A DNA stretch of 64,000 bases from Streptomyces sp. CCM_MD2014 (GCF_000772045.1 NZ_CP009754.1:5518001-5582000); one strand, 5' to 3'; shown: positions 33,488-42,821, counted from the first letter of the stretch. Made by a program: numbers and translations. Notes: generated by a model from the sequence alone, not told the origin.

Positions 33488-35413
33488 GTGAACGGAACCT
33501 CCGAAGGGCCGGCGCCCGCGACAGACCTCGGCCCGTCGGCCACCACAGACAGTGACGAAGGTCTGGCTCCTCGTGCCGGGCGTACGGAGCCCCCGGCCTA
33601 CCGGTCGGTGTTCACCACGGCCCCGCTCGCCATGGCCGTCGTCGACGCCGAGGGCCTGGTCGTCAGCGCCAACGACTCCCTGGGCGCCCTGCTCGGCACC
33701 GACCCGGACGCGCTGGCCGGGTCCGTCGCGGCCGACCTCGTCGACCTCGCCTCCGACGCCGGCACCTGGCACGCGTACCGCGAGGTGCTGCGCGGGCACC
33801 GGTCCCGGCTGCGCTGCACCAGACGGCTCAAACGGGCCGACGGGCACTCCCTGTGGGCCCAGGTGACGGTCGAACCACTGGCCGGCTCCGGGGGCGAGGG
33901 GCACGGCGACGCCGAGGGGCTGCTGCTCTCCGTCGCCGACGTCAGCGCCCGGCGCGAACTCCAGGCGCGGCTGCGCCACCTCCAGATGCACGACCCGGTG
34001 ACCCGGCTGCCCAACCGCGCCCTGTTCTTCGAACGTCTGACGGCCGCGCTGGAGGCGGAGTCGTACGAGAACGGCGGCACCGGCCGGATCGGCGTGTGCT
34101 ACCTCGACCTGGACGGCTTCAAGGCCGTCAACGACACCCACGGCCACCGCGTCGGCGACCGGCTGCTGGCCGCCGTGGCCGAACGGCTGACCAGGTGCGC
34201 GGAGGAGGCCGCCCACGCCCGCTCCGGTCCGCCGCTGGTCGCCCGGCTCGGCGGCGACGAGTTCGCCCTCCTGGTGGAGGACTCCACCGGCACCGACCAG
34301 CTCGCCGACCTGGCCGGGTCGGTCCTGGCGGCCCTCCAGCCGCCCTTCGAGCTCTGCGACCGGCGTCTGTCGGTCACCGCCTCGGTCGGCGTCGTCGAAC
34401 GCCACACCGCCGGCACCACCCCCACCGCCCTGATGCAGGCCGCCGACACCACCCTGTACTGGGCCAAGGCGGACGGCCGGGCCCGCTGGACCCTCTTCGA
34501 CCCCGAACGCAACGCCAGCCGCATGACCCGCCAGGCGCTGGCCGCCACCCTCCGGCCCGCCATCGAACGCGGCGAGTTCGCGCTGGAGTACCAGCCGCTG
34601 GTCGGCATGGAGGACGGCCGGGTGCGGGGCGTCGAGGCGCTCATCCGCTGGAATCATCCTCAGTTCGGCGTACTTGCGCCGAATCGGTTCATCGCACTGG
34701 CGGAGGAGGATGGTTCGATCGTTCCCCTCGGCCGCTGGATCCTGCGCACCGCCTGCCACCAGGCCCGCCGCTGGCAGCTGGCCCACCCCGACGAGCCGCC
34801 GATCTTCGTCAGCGTCAACGTGGCCGTCCGCCAGGTCTGGGACTCCGACCTGGTCGCGGACGTGGCCCGCACCCTGGAGGAGACGGGCCTCGCCCCGGAG
34901 CTGCTCCAGCTGGAGCTGACGGAGTCGGCGGTGATGGGGTCGGCCGGACGCCCGCTCCAGGTCCTCAAGGCGCTCAGCGACATGGGCGTCCACATCGCCA
35001 TCGACGACTTCGGCACCGGCTACTCGAACCTGGCCTACCTCAGCCGGCTGCCGGTCTCGGTGCTGAAGCTGGACGGCGCGTTCGTACGGGGCTTCCAGTA
35101 CGAGGCCGTGTCCGAGGCCGCCGTTTCAGAGGCTGCCGGGACCGGGACGGGTGCCGGTGCCGGAGAGGGCGCCGGGGTCGCCAATCCGGCCGACGAGGTC
35201 ATCGTCGAGGCGATGGTCCAGCTCGCCCACCGCCTCGGCCTGACCGTCACCGCCGAGTGCGTGGAGACCTCCGACCAGGCGAGCCGCCTGCGCCGCATCG
35301 GCTGCGACACCGGCCAGGGCTGGCTCTACTCCCGGCCGGTGGCACCGGACCGCATCTCCGCGCTGCTGGGCTCGGGACCGGCGGGCGTTCAGGCCGGCGT
35401 CGGCAACCCGTAG
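33488..35413 (+). CDS. cdgA: PAS-GGDEF-EAL c-di-GMP turnover protein (CdgA-like)
   Basis: 641 residues from GTG 33488 (GGGAG 6 bases upstream); ATG 33422 in the same frame would add 22 residues. A PAS domain (about 35-155, FTTAPLAMAVVDAEGLVVSANDSLGALLG) is followed by a GGDEF domain with the intact LGGDEF (residues 254-259) and an EAL domain with the VEAL motif (382-385), LELTES, DDFGTGYSNL and KLDGAFV. Both catalytic sets look complete, so it could make and break c-di-GMP. A Gly/Ala-rich stretch (AAGTGTGAGAGEGAG) interrupts the EAL domain late. No membrane helix. In Streptomyces c-di-GMP holds BldD active and blocks development. Confidence 0.92.
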   Translation: MNGTSEGPAPATDLGPSATTDSDEGLAPRAGRTEPPAYRSVFTTAPLAMAVVDAEGLVVSANDSLGALLGTDPDALAGSVAADLVDLASDAGTWHAYREVLRGHRSRLRCTRRLKRADGHSLWAQVTVEPLAGSGGEGHGDAEGLLLSVADVSARRELQARLRHLQMHDPVTRLPNRALFFERLTAALEAESYENGGTGRIGVCYLDLDGFKAVNDTHGHRVGDRLLAAVAERLTRCAEEAAHARSGPPLVARLGGDEFALLVEDSTGTDQLADLAGSVLAALQPPFELCDRRLSVTASVGVVERHTAGTTPTALMQAADTTLYWAKADGRARWTLFDPERNASRMTRQALAATLRPAIERGEFALEYQPLVGMEDGRVRGVEALIRWNHPQFGVLAPNRFIALAEEDGSIVPLGRWILRTACHQARRWQLAHPDEPPIFVSVNVAVRQVWDSDLVADVARTLEETGLAPELLQLELTESAVMGSAGRPLQVLKALSDMGVHIAIDDFGTGYSNLAYLSRLPVSVLKLDGAFVRGFQYEAVSEAAVSEAAGTGTGAGAGEGAGVANPADEVIVEAMVQLAHRLGLTVTAECVETSDQASRLRRIGCDTGQGWLYSRPVAPDRISALLGSGPAGVQAGVGNP

Positions 35414-36489
35414 GCGTCGGCGATCAGCTCGTAGGAGCGCAGCCGTACGTCGCCGCCGTGGGCGTTGGCGGTGAGCATCAGCTCGTCGGCTCCGGTGCGC
35501 TTCTGCAGGTCGTCGAGGCCGGCCCGGACCTCGTCGGCCGTGCCGTGGATGACATTGCTGTTCCAGGACCGCACGAACTCCTCCTCCATCGGGCTGAAGT
35601 CGTACGCCTCGGCCTCCTCCGGCGTCGGCACCAGCCCCGGGCGTCCGGTACGCAGCCGGACCATGTTCAGCGCGGCCGCGAGCACCTGCCTGCGCGCCTC
35701 CTTCTCGTCGTCGGTCGCGAGCGCGGAGACGCCGATGAGGGCGTACGGCGCGTCCAGCACGGCGGACGGCCGGAAGGACTCCCGGTACAGGTCGAGCGCG
35801 GGGATCGTGTTCTGCGCCGAGAAGTGGTGCGCGAAGGCGAACGGCAGCCCGAGGGTGCCGGCCAGCCGCGCGCTGAACCCGGAGGAGCCGAGCAGCCACA
35901 CCGGCGGCCGGTGCGCCGACTGCACACCCCCGGGGGAGGTCGCCTGCACGGGTCCCGGCACGGCGTGGATACGGGCGTACGGGTGCCCGTCCGGGAAGTC
36001 GTCGTCCAGGAACCGGATCAGCTCGGCGAGCTGCTGCGGGAAGTCGTCGGCGCCCTCGTTGAGCCGGTCCGTGCGGCGCAGGGCGGCGGCGGTGGCCCCG
36101 TCCGTGCCGGGCGCCCGCCCGAGCCCGAGGTCCACCCGCCCCGGCGCCATCGCCTCCAGCGTCCCGAACTGCTCCGCGATGACGAGCGGCGCGTGGTTGG
36201 GCAGCATGACGCCGCCGGACCCGAGCCGGATGCGGTCGGTGTGGGCCGCCAGGTGGGCGAGGATCACCGCGGGGGAGGAGGAGGCGACGCCGGGCATGGA
36301 GTGGTGCTCGGCGACCCAGTACCGCTGGAACCCGCGCGCCTCGGCGAGCCGCACGATGTCCACGCTGGTCCGCAGCGCGTCGGTGGCGGTCCGGCCGGCC
36401 CCGACGGTCACCAGGTCCAGTACGGAGAGGGGGACGGGAGCGGTGCCGTGGGCGGTGCCCCGGATCTCCTCTGCGGCGTCTGCGGCCAT
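35389..36489 (-). CDS. LLM class flavin-dependent oxidoreductase
   Basis: 366 residues from ATG 36489. It belongs to the luciferase-like family subgroup marked by LSVLDLVTVGAGRTATDALRTSVDIVRLAEARGFQRYWVAEHHSMPGVASSSPAV over 36270-36430, GGVMLPNHAPLVIAEQFGTLEAMAPGRVDLGLGRAPG, and WLLGSSGFSARLAGTLGLPFAFAHHF. These FMN-dependent monooxygenases need a separate reductase; the substrate is unknown. The 3' end overlaps the convergent cdgA by 25 bp. It is not closely related to the F420-type gene at 3174. Confidence 0.88.
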   Translation of the reverse strand: MAADAAEEIRGTAHGTAPVPLSVLDLVTVGAGRTATDALRTSVDIVRLAEARGFQRYWVAEHHSMPGVASSSPAVILAHLAAHTDRIRLGSGGVMLPNHAPLVIAEQFGTLEAMAPGRVDLGLGRAPGTDGATAAALRRTDRLNEGADDFPQQLAELIRFLDDDFPDGHPYARIHAVPGPVQATSPGGVQSAHRPPVWLLGSSGFSARLAGTLGLPFAFAHHFSAQNTIPALDLYRESFRPSAVLDAPYALIGVSALATDDEKEARRQVLAAALNMVRLRTGRPGLVPTPEEAEAYDFSPMEEEFVRSWNSNVIHGTADEVRAGLDDLQKRTGADELMLTANAHGGDVRLRSYELIADAYGLPTPA

Positions 36490-36730
36490 GGTGGGGTGCC
36501 TCCTGTGATTGACGTACTCGTACGCGGGTCGCTTCGCGACGTAACAGGAGGGGGTCTCCGGTTATTCCCGGGCGGGGAGCGGAGTGGGGATCAGGTGATC
36601 CGGATAGGCCGGGCACGACGGTTCCCGTGAGGACCCGCGCCTTCACCGCCGTCTTCGCGAACCGGTCGAGGCAGCGCTCGGCCACGAATCCGTCGAACGC
36701 GGCGAAGTGTGCGTGCGGCAGTCCCTTGGC
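36490..36730. other. Intergenic stretch, possible decayed coding fragment
   Basis: The gap before the tandem repeat shows no convincing gene. On the minus strand, positions about 36631-36713 read as LPHAHFAAFDGFVAERCLDRFAKTAVKARV, which looks protein-like but has no start and is followed by unrelated sequence; it may be a remnant. The first 60 bases hold the promoter of the LLM gene. Confidence 0.25.
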
Positions 36731-36820
36731 ACGGCTCCACGGGGCACGGCTCCGCGGGGCACGGCTCCGCGGGGCACGGCTCCGCGGGGCACGGCTCCGC
36801 GGGGCACGGGTCAGCGGGTC
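36731..36820 (+). repeat. 15-bp tandem repeat, five copies plus one degenerate
   Basis: The unit ACGGCTCCGCGGGGC is repeated at 36731, 36746, 36761, 36776 and 36791 (first copy has one change), with a degenerate sixth at 36806-36820 that contains the stop codon of the minus-strand reductase gene. Length may vary between strains. Confidence 0.9.
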
Positions 36821-37377
36821 ACGCGGTGGCGGAGGCGGACGACGCCTGATGCGAAGGTGTGGGCCTCCACGAGCTCGAGCTTCACCCGGCGCTCGTCCCG
36901 GGTGAAGTACGGGGTGCCGCCGCCGACCAGTACCGGGTGGACCACGGGCCGGTACTCGTCGATGAGGCCGGACGCGGCGGCCTCCGCGGCCAGGGTCGCG
37001 CCGCCGATCGCGATGTCGCCGTCGCCGGGTTCCGCCCGTAGGCGCTCGATTTCCTCCGCCAGGGTGCCGGAGGCCAGGCGGGTGTTGGTGCCCCGCACCG
37101 TCGTCAGCGTCCTGGAGAAGACCACCTTCGGCAGCGCCTTCCAGAGCGCCGCCCACTCCAGTTCCGCCGCGTCGAGCGACTCGTCCTGCTCGGCGGTCTC
37201 CCAGTACAGCATCGTCTCGTACAGGCGCCGGCCCAGCAGGTGGACGCCGGTCTGCCGCAGCTCGTCGGTGAAGTGGCGGAAGACCTCCTCGTCCGGGTCG
37301 CTCCAGTCGATGCCGCCGTCCGGATCGGCGATGTAGCCGTCGAGGGAAACGTTCATCGAATAGGTCACCCTGCGCAT
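36811..37377 (-). CDS. Dihydrofolate reductase / RibD C-terminal domain family protein
   Basis: 188 residues from ATG 37377 (MRRVTYSMNVSLDGYIADPDGG). An upstream in-frame ATG gives an unlikely extension. It has the RibD-C pattern: VHLLGRRLYETMLYWET, KVVFSRTLTTVRGTNTRL, GDIAIGGATLAAEAAASGLIDEYRPVVHPVLVGGGTPYF. It should bind NADPH, but family members are small stand-alone reductases of unknown substrate. Its stop codon is in the last degenerate copy of the 15-bp tandem repeat, so the repeat may have grown from or replaced the original 3' end. Confidence 0.9.
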   Translation of the reverse strand: MRRVTYSMNVSLDGYIADPDGGIDWSDPDEEVFRHFTDELRQTGVHLLGRRLYETMLYWETAEQDESLDAAELEWAALWKALPKVVFSRTLTTVRGTNTRLASGTLAEEIERLRAEPGDGDIAIGGATLAAEAAASGLIDEYRPVVHPVLVGGGTPYFTRDERRVKLELVEAHTFASGVVRLRHRVTR

Positions 37378-37660
37378 CGGAAGGCCTCCTCGGTAGCCGT
37401 TCGGGTCCGACGGTACGGCTGCCGGGCGAGCGCCGCAGCGGCTTCTGCGCGGAACCGTTCGGTGTGAGGAGATCTCCCGGACCGCGGCCCAAGACCCCCC
37501 GTCCGTGCCGGGCACCGGGGCGGCCCCCCCGGCTCCTGCTCGGCATCGGTGTCGAGGACGTCGGCGAGACGCTGCGCCGGGTGCGGACGCCGGGCGGGTG
37601 GCGGTGCCCGGGCCTGTCCGGCACAGGACCTTGGCGGCTCACGCGCGGGCCGGGGCCGCG

Positions 37661-38407
37661 TCAGGTGGTGGGGCGGGCCCCGGGGGTGTGGCCGAAGGTG
37701 CGGCGGAAGACGCTGATGAAGGTGCTGGCGGACGACCAGCCGCAGCGGTGGGCGACGGCGGTGACGGGGATGTCGTCGGCCAGGAGGATCAGGGCGTGGT
37801 GGAGTCTGATCTGGGTGCGCCACTGGGGGTAGGTGAGGCCGAGGTCGTCGTGGAGGCGGCGGGAGAGGGTGCGGGCGCCGGCGCCGATCTGGCGTCCGAG
37901 GGCGTCGAGGGAACGGTTGTCGGCCGGGTCGGTGCGCAGGATGTCGTGCAGTGCGCGGAGCAGGGGGTCGGTGGGGGCCGGCAGGTGCAGGGGGAGTTCG
38001 GTGGAGAGGGCGAGCCGGTCGAGCATGACGGCGCGCAGGCGGCGGTGGGGCGGGGTGTCGTCGCCGGGATCGCGGGTGTAGGCGACGATGAGTTCGCGCA
38101 GGAGGGGGCTGACGGCGAGGACGGCGGGCTTGTCCAGGCCGAGGGGGTTGTCGGTGGTGGGCAGGCCGACGAGGTGGAGGTCGAGTTCTCCGTGGGCCTG
38201 GTGCCGGTGGACGGTGCCGGCGGGGATCCAGAGCGCGCGGTTGGCGGGCGCGATCCAGGAGCCCGCGTCGGTGGTCACCGCGATGGTGCCGCGGCTGGCG
38301 TAGACGATCTGATGGTCGTCGTGGCGGTGGGCGTCGATCTCACCGCCGGAAGCCAGGCGCTGAGTCCGGGTCGGCGCGACGGGGGTGTGGCGGATTTTCT
38401 GCATCAT
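37661..38407 (-). CDS. AraC family regulator with N-terminal cupin domain
   Basis: 248 residues, starting MMQKIRHTP at ATG 38407. The cupin effector domain (DAHRHDDHQIVYASRGTIAVTTDAGSWIAPANRALWIPAGTVHRHQAHG over 38150-38350) is followed by two AraC helix-turn-helix motifs: RSLDALGRQIGAGARTLSRRLHDDLGLTYPQWR and IPVTAVAHRCGWSSASTFISVFRRTFGHTPG. It belongs to the NimR-like group. It is divergent from the MFS gene with only 43 bp between them, so it probably controls that exporter and itself. The 283 bp past its start-side neighbour (37378-37660) shows nothing convincing. Confidence 0.9.
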   Translation of the reverse strand: MMQKIRHTPVAPTRTQRLASGGEIDAHRHDDHQIVYASRGTIAVTTDAGSWIAPANRALWIPAGTVHRHQAHGELDLHLVGLPTTDNPLGLDKPAVLAVSPLLRELIVAYTRDPGDDTPPHRRLRAVMLDRLALSTELPLHLPAPTDPLLRALHDILRTDPADNRSLDALGRQIGAGARTLSRRLHDDLGLTYPQWRTQIRLHHALILLADDIPVTAVAHRCGWSSASTFISVFRRTFGHTPGARPTT

Positions 38408-38450
38408 CTGTCAATCTATCGAAAGCGCGACACCGGGTGCGCCTTCCAGC

Positions 38451-39647
38451 ATGGGTGGGGTGCGAAGGAAAACACCGATCTTGCTGCTGGCCGTGGGGCA
38501 TGCCTGCGTCGACGTCTACCAGGGCGCCGTCGCGGCGTTGATCCCGTTCTTCGTGGCCGAACGGGACTACACCTACGCGGTCGCCTCCGGCATCGTGCTG
38601 GCCGCGTCCCTGCTGTCGTCGGTGGCCCAGCCGCTGTTCGGGCTGCTCACCGACCGGTGGGGTATGCCGTGGCTGCTGCCGGTCAGCACCCTGCTGGCCG
38701 GGGCGGGCATCGCGCTCAGCGGCCTGAGCGGCTCCTACGGGCTCACCCTGTTCTTCGTCGCCGTCTCCGGGATCGGCGTGGCCGCCTACCACCCGGAATC
38801 CGCCCGTGCGGCCCGGCAGGCGAGCCGGGGCAGTCACAGTGCGATGAGCTGGTTCTCCCTCGGCGGGAACATCGGCTTCGCGATCGCCCCGCTCATGGTG
38901 GCGGCCTCGATCGGACACGGCTCCCTGCGCTGGACACCCGTCCTGGTCCTGCCCGCGCTCACCGGCACCGCCCTGTGCGTGCCCGTCCTGCGGATGCTCG
39001 CCCGGCCCCAGACCGCTACGGCCAAGACCCGGAAGCCCCCCGGCCCGGACGACGTGGCCTCGTTCGTGAAGCTGTCCCTGGCGGTCGTCTTCCGCTCCAT
39101 CGTCTTCACCGGCCTGAGCACCTTCATCTCCCTCTACGCCCGGCAGCGCATGCAAGGCAGCGCCACCGCGGGCACCGTCGCCCTGTTCCTGCTGTTCCTC
39201 GGCGGTGCCGTCGGCTCGGTCCTGGGCGGGTTCCTGGCCGGCCGCTACGACCGCGTCCGCGTCTCGCGCTGGTCCTACCTGCTCTCCATCGCCGCCGTCA
39301 CCGGCGTGATCTACATACCGGGCCCGGCCCTGTTCCTCTTCGTGGCCCTCACTTCCGCCGGCCTGTACGTCCCCTTCTCCCTCCAGGTCACCCTCGGCCA
39401 GGACTACCTGCCCTCCCGCATCGGCACCGCCAGCGGCATCACCCTCGGTCTCACGGTCAGTATCGGCGGCCTCGTCAGCCCCCTGCTGGGCCACCTCGCC
39501 GACACCACCACCCTCCGGACCGCCCTCACGCCCCTGATCGCCATGCCCGCGCTGAGCTGGCTCCTCTTCCGCGTCCTGCCCGAACCCGCCTCCCCCGGCA
39601 GTCGGACCGTCACGCCCGTGCCCGCGCCCGCACGGCAAGACGGGTAG
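38451..39647 (+). CDS. MFS exporter of the fosmidomycin-resistance (Fsr) type
   Basis: 398 residues from ATG 38451, twelve helices. It resembles E. coli Fsr at several points: LLLAVGHACVDVYQGAVAALIPFF, SVAQPLFGLLTDRWGMPWLLPVSTLLAGAGIALSGL, and GIGVAAYHPESARAARQASRG. The YHPESARAAR motif is the best family marker. Fsr proteins expel fosmidomycin and other small compounds by proton antiport; the true substrate here is not known. It is the presumed target of the divergent AraC regulator. No ribosome site is obvious, so the mRNA may start close to the ATG. Confidence 0.88.
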   Translation: MGGVRRKTPILLLAVGHACVDVYQGAVAALIPFFVAERDYTYAVASGIVLAASLLSSVAQPLFGLLTDRWGMPWLLPVSTLLAGAGIALSGLSGSYGLTLFFVAVSGIGVAAYHPESARAARQASRGSHSAMSWFSLGGNIGFAIAPLMVAASIGHGSLRWTPVLVLPALTGTALCVPVLRMLARPQTATAKTRKPPGPDDVASFVKLSLAVVFRSIVFTGLSTFISLYARQRMQGSATAGTVALFLLFLGGAVGSVLGGFLAGRYDRVRVSRWSYLLSIAAVTGVIYIPGPALFLFVALTSAGLYVPFSLQVTLGQDYLPSRIGTASGITLGLTVSIGGLVSPLLGHLADTTTLRTALTPLIAMPALSWLLFRVLPEPASPGSRTVTPVPAPARQDG

Positions 39648-39721
39648 CCCGGCGCCGGCCAGTGGAGGGCCGGGCGTACCCGCCCCGCGCGGCCGGCGGC
39701 GGGCCATCGGTCGTCGACGCT

Positions 39722-40087
39722 CTAGTCGACCGGCGCGACCCGGATCAGGTTGCCGTCCGGGTCCGTGATCGCGAAGGTGCGGCCGAAGGGCTCGTCGTGG
39801 GGTTCTTCCGCCACCGTGACGCCCTTGGCGACCCACTCGGCGTGGAGGGCGTCGATGGCCGCCGAGGAGCCGGGGACCATCAGACCGACCTCCGAGGTGC
39901 GCGGGGTCCGTGGCGTGACCTGGTCGGCGCGGCCGCTCCAGAGGGCGAAGAGGACTCCGGGCGCGACCTCGAAGGGGACGTAGCGGGGGGTGGTGATCAC
40001 CGGCTTGATGTCGAACAGGTCGGAGTAGAAGGCGGTCGCGCGCTCGACGTCGGTGACGTAGACGAGGAAGAGGTTGGGTGCGGACAT
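39722..40087 (-). CDS. VOC family (glyoxalase-like) protein
   Basis: 121 residues, one glyoxalase/bleomycin-resistance unit: NLFLVYVTDVERATAFYSDLFDIKPV, FEVAPGVLFALWSG, EVGLMVPGSSAAIDALHAEWVAKGVTVAEEPHDEPFGRTFAITDPDGNLIRV. The DPDGNLIRV ending is the family mark. Two such units normally make one active site, so it should dimerise. It is divergent from a WYL-domain regulator, with an inverted repeat between them, a common pairing in Streptomyces. Confidence 0.9.
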   Translation of the reverse strand: MSAPNLFLVYVTDVERATAFYSDLFDIKPVITTPRYVPFEVAPGVLFALWSGRADQVTPRTPRTSEVGLMVPGSSAAIDALHAEWVAKGVTVAEEPHDEPFGRTFAITDPDGNLIRVAPVD

Positions 40088-40156
40088 GGGTGACTGCTCC
40101 TTCCGGGGCGGGCCGGTCGGTTCCGGCCCTTGGTGCCAGCCTCGCCTGAGAACATG

Positions 40157-40172
40157 ACAGGAGTTGTCCTGT
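40157..40172. promoter_or_regulatory. Operator ACAGGA-N4-TCCTGT
   Basis: A perfect inverted repeat (ACAGGA 40157-40162, TCCTGT 40167-40172) in the 128-bp gap between divergent VOC and WYL-regulator genes. This form is typical for YafY-type WYL regulators, so it is the likely binding site for the neighbour. Confidence 0.65.
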
Positions 40173-40215
40173 TCGGGGCTACGGGTCTTCGGGTCTTCGG
40201 GTGAGGGGGCTGTCG

Positions 40216-41193
40216 ATGAGTCGGCCGCAGCGGTTGATCGAGCTTCTCGCGGCCCTGCAGGCGCGGCCGCGGACCACCGCCGAGGAGTTGGCCGAGGAGC
40301 TGGGGGTGTCGACGCGGACCGTGCTGCGCGATGTGCGGGCGCTCGTCGACGCGGGGATCCCCGTCTTCACCGAGCGAGGGAAGTACGGCGGCATCAGTCT
40401 GCTGCCCGGTGACCAGGCCGACCTGTCGAAGCTGACGACCGGCGAGGCGGACCTGCTGCGGGCGGTCGGGCTCGACCTGGAGCGGGCCCGGCAGCTCGGC
40501 GGCGAGGCGGCCGCCCGGTCGGCGCTGCGCAAGCTCACCTCGCGCAGACGGCCGCCGTCCGCCCGGGACGAGCTGCCGCTCGCGCTGACGGACGTGATCG
40601 CGATCGACAACCGTCCCTGGTTCGGGGAGGCCGCGCCCCTGCCCGATGTCGCGGGGCTGGTGCGGGACGTGCGCACGGGGAGGCGGTTGCGGATCGTCTA
40701 CCGCAGGAGCGGGGCCGCGTCCGCGCGGGAGTTCGTGGTCGATCCCTACGGGCTCGTGCAGCGGGGCGGGCGGTGGTATCTCGTGGCCGACCGGGACGGC
40801 GAGCCACGTCTGTTCCTGCTCACCCGGCTCCGGCGGTGGGCCGTGCTCGACGACGGGCGCCGGCTGCGGCCGGGTGCCGACCTCGCCGGTACGGCACGGG
40901 AGTTGGGCGAGGCGCTGGAGAGCAGGGAACGTGTGATGGTCACGGCGCGCGTCGACGCCGGCAGCCTCGACCTCGCCCGCCGGATCCTGGGCGCCAGGCT
41001 CAGGGCGGCGGGCGATCGGGGGGCGGACGGACGGGTCGAGATCACCGTGGCGTACGACGGGGTGGACGGCGTGCGGCAGTTGCTCCAGTTCGGCGAGCAC
41101 ATCGAGGTCGTCGGCCCGGAGGCGGCCCGCCGGCTGGTCGCGCGGCTCGCCGCCCACCTCGCCGGCACCCACGCCCCCCTCGGCGAAACATGA
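40216..41193 (+). CDS. YafY-type HTH/WYL-domain transcriptional regulator
   Basis: 325 residues from ATG 40216 with GAGGGGG upstream; GTG 40201 is a weaker alternative. The N-terminal HTH is SRPQRLIELLAALQARPRTTAEELAEELGVSTRTVLRDVRALVDAGIPV. The WYL domain has RLRIVYRRSGAASAREFVVDPYGLVQRGGRWYLVADRD and a WCX-type C-terminus. WYL proteins sense ligands or nucleic acid. It is divergent from the VOC gene with a good operator between them. Its end is 52 bp from the convergent MFS gene. Confidence 0.9.
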   Translation: MSRPQRLIELLAALQARPRTTAEELAEELGVSTRTVLRDVRALVDAGIPVFTERGKYGGISLLPGDQADLSKLTTGEADLLRAVGLDLERARQLGGEAAARSALRKLTSRRRPPSARDELPLALTDVIAIDNRPWFGEAAPLPDVAGLVRDVRTGRRLRIVYRRSGAASAREFVVDPYGLVQRGGRWYLVADRDGEPRLFLLTRLRRWAVLDDGRRLRPGADLAGTARELGEALESRERVMVTARVDAGSLDLARRILGARLRAAGDRGADGRVEITVAYDGVDGVRQLLQFGEHIEVVGPEAARRLVARLAAHLAGTHAPLGET

Positions 41194-41245
41194 GCGCTCG
41201 CCCCGCATCCGTCGCCGAACCGCACTCGCCGCGCGAGTACAGCCC

Positions 41246-42673
41246 CTACGGCGCCACGTCCTCCAGCGTGCGGCCGCTCGTCTCCTCGGCCCAGGCCGCC
41301 GCCGACAGGGAGCCCGCGACGGCGACGACCGCGAGGGTCACGAACACCGTGCCGATCGCGCCCCCGGCGTAGATGGCGCCCACGACGATCGGGCCCAGGA
41401 TGACGCCCAGGCGGTTCGTCGCGCCGCCCACGCTGGAGCCCAGCGCCCTGATGCGGGTGGGGAACAGCTCCGGCGTGTACAGGTAGAGGCAGATGTTGGA
41501 GCCGAAGAGGAAGACCGCCGCCAGGGACGTCCAGGCCAGGACGCCGCCCGCCGAGTCGCCGGCGGTCAGGCCCAGGACGAGCAGGCACAGTGCCGCCGCC
41601 GCCATGCACCAGATCACCGTGTTGCGGCGGCCGGCCCGGTCGACGGTGAGGGCCACGAGCAGACAGCCGGCCAGCCCCGCGCAGCTCGTCACCGTCGAGT
41701 AGAGCAGTGCCGTGGACAGGTCGAGGCCGAAGTGGTCCTTGTAGATGGTCGGCAGCCAGGACGTGATGCCGTAGTTGGCGAAGTAGCCCGTGAACCACAG
41801 GGACCCGACGACGAGCGTGCGCCGGCCGTACCTGCCGGTGAGGAGTTCGCGCAGGCCGCCGCTGCCGCCCTTGCCCGAGGGCGTGGTGCCGGGGCGCACC
41901 GGGGCGGGCTCCGGGAGCGGGGCTCCCGTGATTCGCTCCACCTTCCGCTCGATCGACGCCATCGTCGCCACGGCCTCTTCGTGCCTGCCGTGGTCGGCGA
42001 GCCACCGCGGTGACTCCGGGACCCAGCGGGCGAGGGCGAAGCACAGCAGGCCGGGGACGGCCGCCAGGCCGAACATCCAGCGCCAGCCGAGCAGCGGCAC
42101 CAGCCACGCGGCGAGGAGCGCGCCCGCGGTCAGACCGGCCGGGAACACCAGCTCGTACAGGAGGACGAAGCGGCCGCGCTGGTGGGCGCGGGTGATCTCC
42201 GCGATGAAGGTGGCCGCGATCGGCACCTCGCCGCCGATGGCCATGCCCTGGACGAAGCGGAGTGCCATGAAGGGCTCGGGGGAGGTGCACAGGGTCAGGG
42301 CCAGGTTGCAGACGCCGGACAGCGCGATGCAGCCGGCGATGACCTTCACGCGGCCGATCCGGTCCGCGAGCCGGCCCGAGACCAGGGCGCCGATCAGCAT
42401 GCCGACCGAGCCGACCGTCATGAGGGCGGTGACCTGGGCCGTGCCGAGGTGCCACTCGCCGCGCAGGTCGGGCAGCGCGTAGGCGATCAGAAGCTGGTCG
42501 AACGCCTCGAAGAACGTGACGGCGCCGACGACGAGCCGGACCATCACCTGCCAGCGGCACAGCGGCAGGCGTTCGAAGCGGGCGCCGATGGTGGCCGCGA
42601 GCGCCGCCGAGTCGTCGTCGTTCTCGCCGTCGTCCTGTCGGCCCGGGGTGTCACGGGCTGCGTCGATCGTCAT
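41246..42673 (-). CDS. MFS transporter of the aromatic-acid/sugar porter type
   Basis: 475 residues, twelve helices. Markers: GRLADRIGRVKVIAGC, the RFVQGMAIGGEVPIAATFIAEITRAHQRGRFVLLYE helix 5 region, WVPESPRWLADHGRHEEA, and SNICLYLYTPELFPTRIRALGSSVGGATNRLG. These fit the family that imports aromatic acids and related carboxylates with protons. It is divergent from the eleven-gene catabolic operon and shares its regulatory region of four TNAGNNCTNA-type sites, so it probably imports the substrate. Confidence 0.9.
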   Translation of the reverse strand: MTIDAARDTPGRQDDGENDDDSAALAATIGARFERLPLCRWQVMVRLVVGAVTFFEAFDQLLIAYALPDLRGEWHLGTAQVTALMTVGSVGMLIGALVSGRLADRIGRVKVIAGCIALSGVCNLALTLCTSPEPFMALRFVQGMAIGGEVPIAATFIAEITRAHQRGRFVLLYELVFPAGLTAGALLAAWLVPLLGWRWMFGLAAVPGLLCFALARWVPESPRWLADHGRHEEAVATMASIERKVERITGAPLPEPAPVRPGTTPSGKGGSGGLRELLTGRYGRRTLVVGSLWFTGYFANYGITSWLPTIYKDHFGLDLSTALLYSTVTSCAGLAGCLLVALTVDRAGRRNTVIWCMAAAALCLLVLGLTAGDSAGGVLAWTSLAAVFLFGSNICLYLYTPELFPTRIRALGSSVGGATNRLGVILGPIVVGAIYAGGAIGTVFVTLAVVAVAGSLSAAAWAEETSGRTLEDVAP

Positions 42674-42821
42674 GGGTGGGTCTCCGGTGTCCCGTGCGTC
42701 GGAGTGCGCGAGCCCGCACGGAAGGGTTCGGGCCGCACGGCACGGCGGAGCGGCCGCGTGCCGGCGGCGATGAGGGTTGGAGAGGTGCGGCGACGCCCCA
42801 CTTATGTAGGCGCTGAATGTC

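Noticed and set aside
36627-36905. Plus-strand frame with HGARLRG repeats
   Set aside because: The peptide repeats are a direct reading of the 15-bp tandem repeat and antisense to the reductase gene end; no ribosome site or domain.
37378-37660. Possible small gene between the reductase and AraC genes
   Set aside because: Frames in the gap are Arg/Pro-rich with no start signals or family likeness on either strand.
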